Under the pieces are notes generated by a model that did no database searches, had not been told where the DNA came from, and saw nothing but the letters and a program-made list of their open reading frames with translations. From an uncultured Pseudomonadota bacterium (GTDB lineage: Bacteria > Pseudomonadota > Gammaproteobacteria > Burkholderiales > SG8-39), in contig CAIVVS010000307.1 of NCBI GenBank assembly GCA_903909415.1, positions 10,282-74,281 on the forward strand: DNA of 64,000 nt. The letters are read 5' to 3'. Below, piece by piece: positions 61,143-64,000 of this stretch; position 1 is the stretch's first letter; each line of letters opens with the position of its first letter. The translations under genes were made by a program, and so were the position numbers.

Positions 61143-61940
61143 ATGGCTGCCGAAGAACTCACTCCCACCTCGTACATCCAGCACCACCTGACGCACTTCA
61201 TGAAGCCGATCGGCGACGGCGGCTTCTGGACGCTGAACGTCGATTCGCTGGTCGTGGCCGTGCTGCTCGGCCTGGTCGGCATCGGCTTCATCTGGTGGAT
61301 CGCGCGCGGCGCGACCTCGGGCGTGCCCACCAAGCGCCAGGCGCTGGTGGAACTGCTGTTCGAATTCATCGACGAGCAGGCCAAGGGCACCTTCCACGGC
61401 GACCGCCACAAGTTCGTCGCCCCCTGCGCGCTCACGGTGTTCGTCTGGGTGCTGCTGATGAACTCGATGGACTTCCTGCCGGTGGACATCGTCGCGCTGG
61501 GCACCCACTCCATTTCCGAGCACGGCTTTCGCATCGTCCCGACCGCCGACATCAACACCACCTTCGCGCTGGCCCTGACGGTCTGGCTGCTGATGATCTG
61601 GTTCTCGATCGCGGTCAAGGGCTTCGGCGGCTGGATGCACGAGCTGTTCTGCGCCCCGTTCGGCGGTGCCTGGTTCCCGGCGAACCTCGCCTTCAACCTG
61701 GTGGAATACGTGTCCAAGCCGCTGTCGCATTCCCTGCGTCTCTACGGGAACATGTACGCAGGCGAGATCATCTTCCTGCTGCTGTGGATGCTGGCCTCGA
61801 CCAGCCTGCTGGGCGCGGGCGCCGGCGTCGTGCTGGGCCTGGGCTGGGCGATCTTCCACATCCTGATCGTCGCGCTGCAGGCCTACGTGTTCATGATGCT
61901 GACCATCGTGTACCTGTCGATGGCGCACGAGAGCCACTGA
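61143..61940 (+). CDS. atpB: ATP synthase F0 subunit a
   Basis: A 265-residue membrane subunit. Arg199 in [14 protein letters not shown] is the essential proton-channel arginine, and later helices carry the polar residues of the half-channels. It forms the stator side of proton flow against the c-ring. An imperfect 109-base gap precedes it. Confidence 0.97.
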   Translation: MAAEELTPTSYIQHHLTHFMKPIGDGGFWTLNVDSLVVAVLLGLVGIGFIWWIARGATSGVPTKRQALVELLFEFIDEQAKGTFHGDRHKFVAPCALTVFVWVLLMNSMDFLPVDIVALGTHSISEHGFRIVPTADINTTFALALTVWLLMIWFSIAVKGFGGWMHELFCAPFGGAWFPANLAFNLVEYVSKPLSHSLRLYGNMYAGEIIFLLLWMLASTSLLGAGAGVVLGLGWAIFHILIVALQAYVFMMLTIVYLSMAHESH

Positions 61941-61976
61941 TCTCCTCCGCAATTCCGAATCTTCCTACCAACCTGA

Positions 61977-62285
<309 letters not shown>

Positions 62286-62325
62286 GCGCCGGCCCCGCGC
62301 CGCTGCGCCCCGCCGGGGAGCCGAC

Positions 62326-62799
62326 ATGAACATCAACTTCACGCTCATCGCCCAGGCGGTGGCGTTCGCACTCTTCATCTGGTTCACGGTGAAGTTCGTG
62401 TGGCCGCCGCTGCTTGTCGCGATCGAAACCCGCCAGAAGCAGATCGCCGACGGCCTGGCCGCCGCCGAAAAGGGCAAGCAGTCCCTGGAGCTGTCCTCCA
62501 AGCAGGCCGACCAGGAGATCGCAGCGGCGCGCGCGCGCGCCGCCGAGATCCTCGCGCAGGCCGAGAAGCGCGCCGCCCAGCTGGTCGAGGAGGCCAAGAC
62601 GGCCGCCCGCGACGAGGGCGGCCGCGAGAAGGCCGCCGCCCGCGCGGAGATCGACCAGGAAGTGTCGCGTGCCCGCGAGCAGCTCAAGGAGCAGATCGCG
62701 TCGCTGGTCGTGGCCGGCGCCGAGAAGGTGCTGCGCCGGGAGATCAACGCCCAGGCGCACGCGGAACTGCTGTCCCAACTCAAGCAGGACCTGCGCTAG
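62326..62799 (+). CDS. atpF: ATP synthase F0 subunit b
   Basis: A 157-residue peripheral-stalk subunit. One N-terminal membrane helix (about 5-25) is followed by a long alanine/glutamate/lysine-rich coiled coil. It ends four bases before atpH. Confidence 0.96.
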   Translation: MNINFTLIAQAVAFALFIWFTVKFVWPPLLVAIETRQKQIADGLAAAEKGKQSLELSSKQADQEIAAARARAAEILAQAEKRAAQLVEEAKTAARDEGGREKAAARAEIDQEVSRAREQLKEQIASLVVAGAEKVLRREINAQAHAELLSQLKQDLR

Positions 62800-62803
62800 C
62801 GCC

Positions 62804-63340
62804 ATGGCCGAAATCGCCACCATCGCCCGTCCCTACGCCGAAGCGGTGTTCGCGCTGGCCGACAAGGCCGGCACGCTTCCCCGCTGGTCCGAGTCGCTCG
62901 CGCGCCTGGCGGCGGTTGCCGCCGACCCGCAGGTGGCCGTGCTGATGGGTGATCCCCGCCTCACGGCCGGCGCGTTCACCGAGCTGCTGCTCGGCACCGC
63001 CGGCGAGACCTCGCCCGAGGCGCGCAACCTGGTCCAGGCCATGGTGGACAACAAGCGCGTCGAGGCGCTGCCGGCGGTCCACGAGCAGTTCGAGCTGCTC
63101 AAGGCCGAGCGCGAGTCCACCGTCGACGCGGTGCTGGAATCGGCGTTCGACCTGGACGCCGCCCAGCAGGCCTCGCTGGTGGCCGACCTCGAGAAGAAGC
63201 TCGGCCGCAAGGTGCGCGCCCGGGTCGTGGTCGACCCGGCCCTGATCGGTGGCGTGCGCGTCACCGCGGGCGACCAGGTGATCGACGGAAGCGTGCGCGG
63301 CAGGCTCGCGTCGCTGGCCGTCGAGCTGGTCAAATCCTGA
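62804..63340 (+). CDS. atpH: ATP synthase F1 subunit delta
   Basis: A 178-residue protein beginning [16 protein letters not shown], the standard delta N-terminus. [20 protein letters not shown] is the conserved C-terminal segment. It links the b stalk to the top of F1. Confidence 0.96.
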   Translation: MAEIATIARPYAEAVFALADKAGTLPRWSESLARLAAVAADPQVAVLMGDPRLTAGAFTELLLGTAGETSPEARNLVQAMVDNKRVEALPAVHEQFELLKAERESTVDAVLESAFDLDAAQQASLVADLEKKLGRKVRARVVVDPALIGGVRVTAGDQVIDGSVRGRLASLAVELVKS

Positions 63341-63401
63341 GGGACCGCGGCCAGGACGCGGCGCGCCCCGAACTGAACTCCACAATCGAATCGGAACCGT
63401 C

Positions 63402-64000
<599 letters not shown>

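Overview
The window is GC-rich (strongly G/C at third codon positions), gene-dense DNA from a proteobacterium, most likely a betaproteobacterium of the Burkholderiales. The evidence is six Bug/TctC-type periplasmic binding proteins, an OxyR of beta-proteobacterial type, frequent GTG/TTG starts and ATGA overlaps, and an atpIBEFHA operon with a beta-type c subunit. The genus cannot be named from what is seen. No rRNA, tRNA, CRISPR array, insertion sequence or prophage gene was recognised, and no gene-free stretch exceeds 300 bases.

Positions 1-16038 are a catabolic island. A citryl-CoA lyase-like gene runs off the left edge. It is divergent from an operon with a crotonase, an acyl-CoA dehydrogenase, a Bug protein and a metal-dependent hydrolase. 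Next come a fusion of a DNA-binding domain to citrate synthase, and an operon with a class II aldolase-like protein, a two-subunit Rieske dioxygenase, a Bug protein, a 2-hydroxyacid dehydrogenase and a LeuC/LeuD-like dehydratase. A second two-subunit dioxygenase follows, divergent from another Bug gene.

Positions 16114-31905 are all on the minus strand: Bug proteins, two dienelactone-hydrolase-like proteins, two class II aldolase-like proteins, an aminotransferase, an alpha/beta hydrolase, an MFS exporter, an XRE regulator/nucleotidyltransferase pair, a ThDP enzyme, a substrate-binding protein, OxyR and an FAD monooxygenase. TTGAT/ATCAA inverted repeats lie 68-96 bases upstream of four transcription units (near 314, 4536, 5993 and 29180) and suggest one regulon.

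Positions 31963-42673 form a coherent quinoprotein locus on the plus strand: a TonB receptor closely resembling the PQQ importer PqqU/YncD, a cytochrome b561, a YncE-like beta-propeller, a NarL-type two-component system, a second TonB receptor, a PQQ alcohol dehydrogenase with the Asp-x-Asp signature of lanthanide enzymes, a small secreted cysteine protein and a cytochrome c. No PQQ biosynthesis gene is in the window, so PQQ may be imported.

Positions 42758-51818 hold an amidohydrolase/NIPSNAP/esterase operon, Bug and RidA genes, a lone TRAP binding protein, a gentisate-dioxygenase-like bicupin, a GntR/FCD regulator with two likely operators, an LLM-family oxidoreductase and a fumarylacetoacetate-hydrolase-family enzyme. 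These fit a gentisate-like ring-cleavage branch. Positions 51857-55440 are a coenzyme F420 operon (LLM enzyme, F420:NADP oxidoreductase, CofE, CofD), unusual in this group. An orphan dioxygenase small subunit, a complete TRAP transporter and an MgtC/DUF4010 membrane protein follow, and the window ends inside atpA of the ATP synthase operon.
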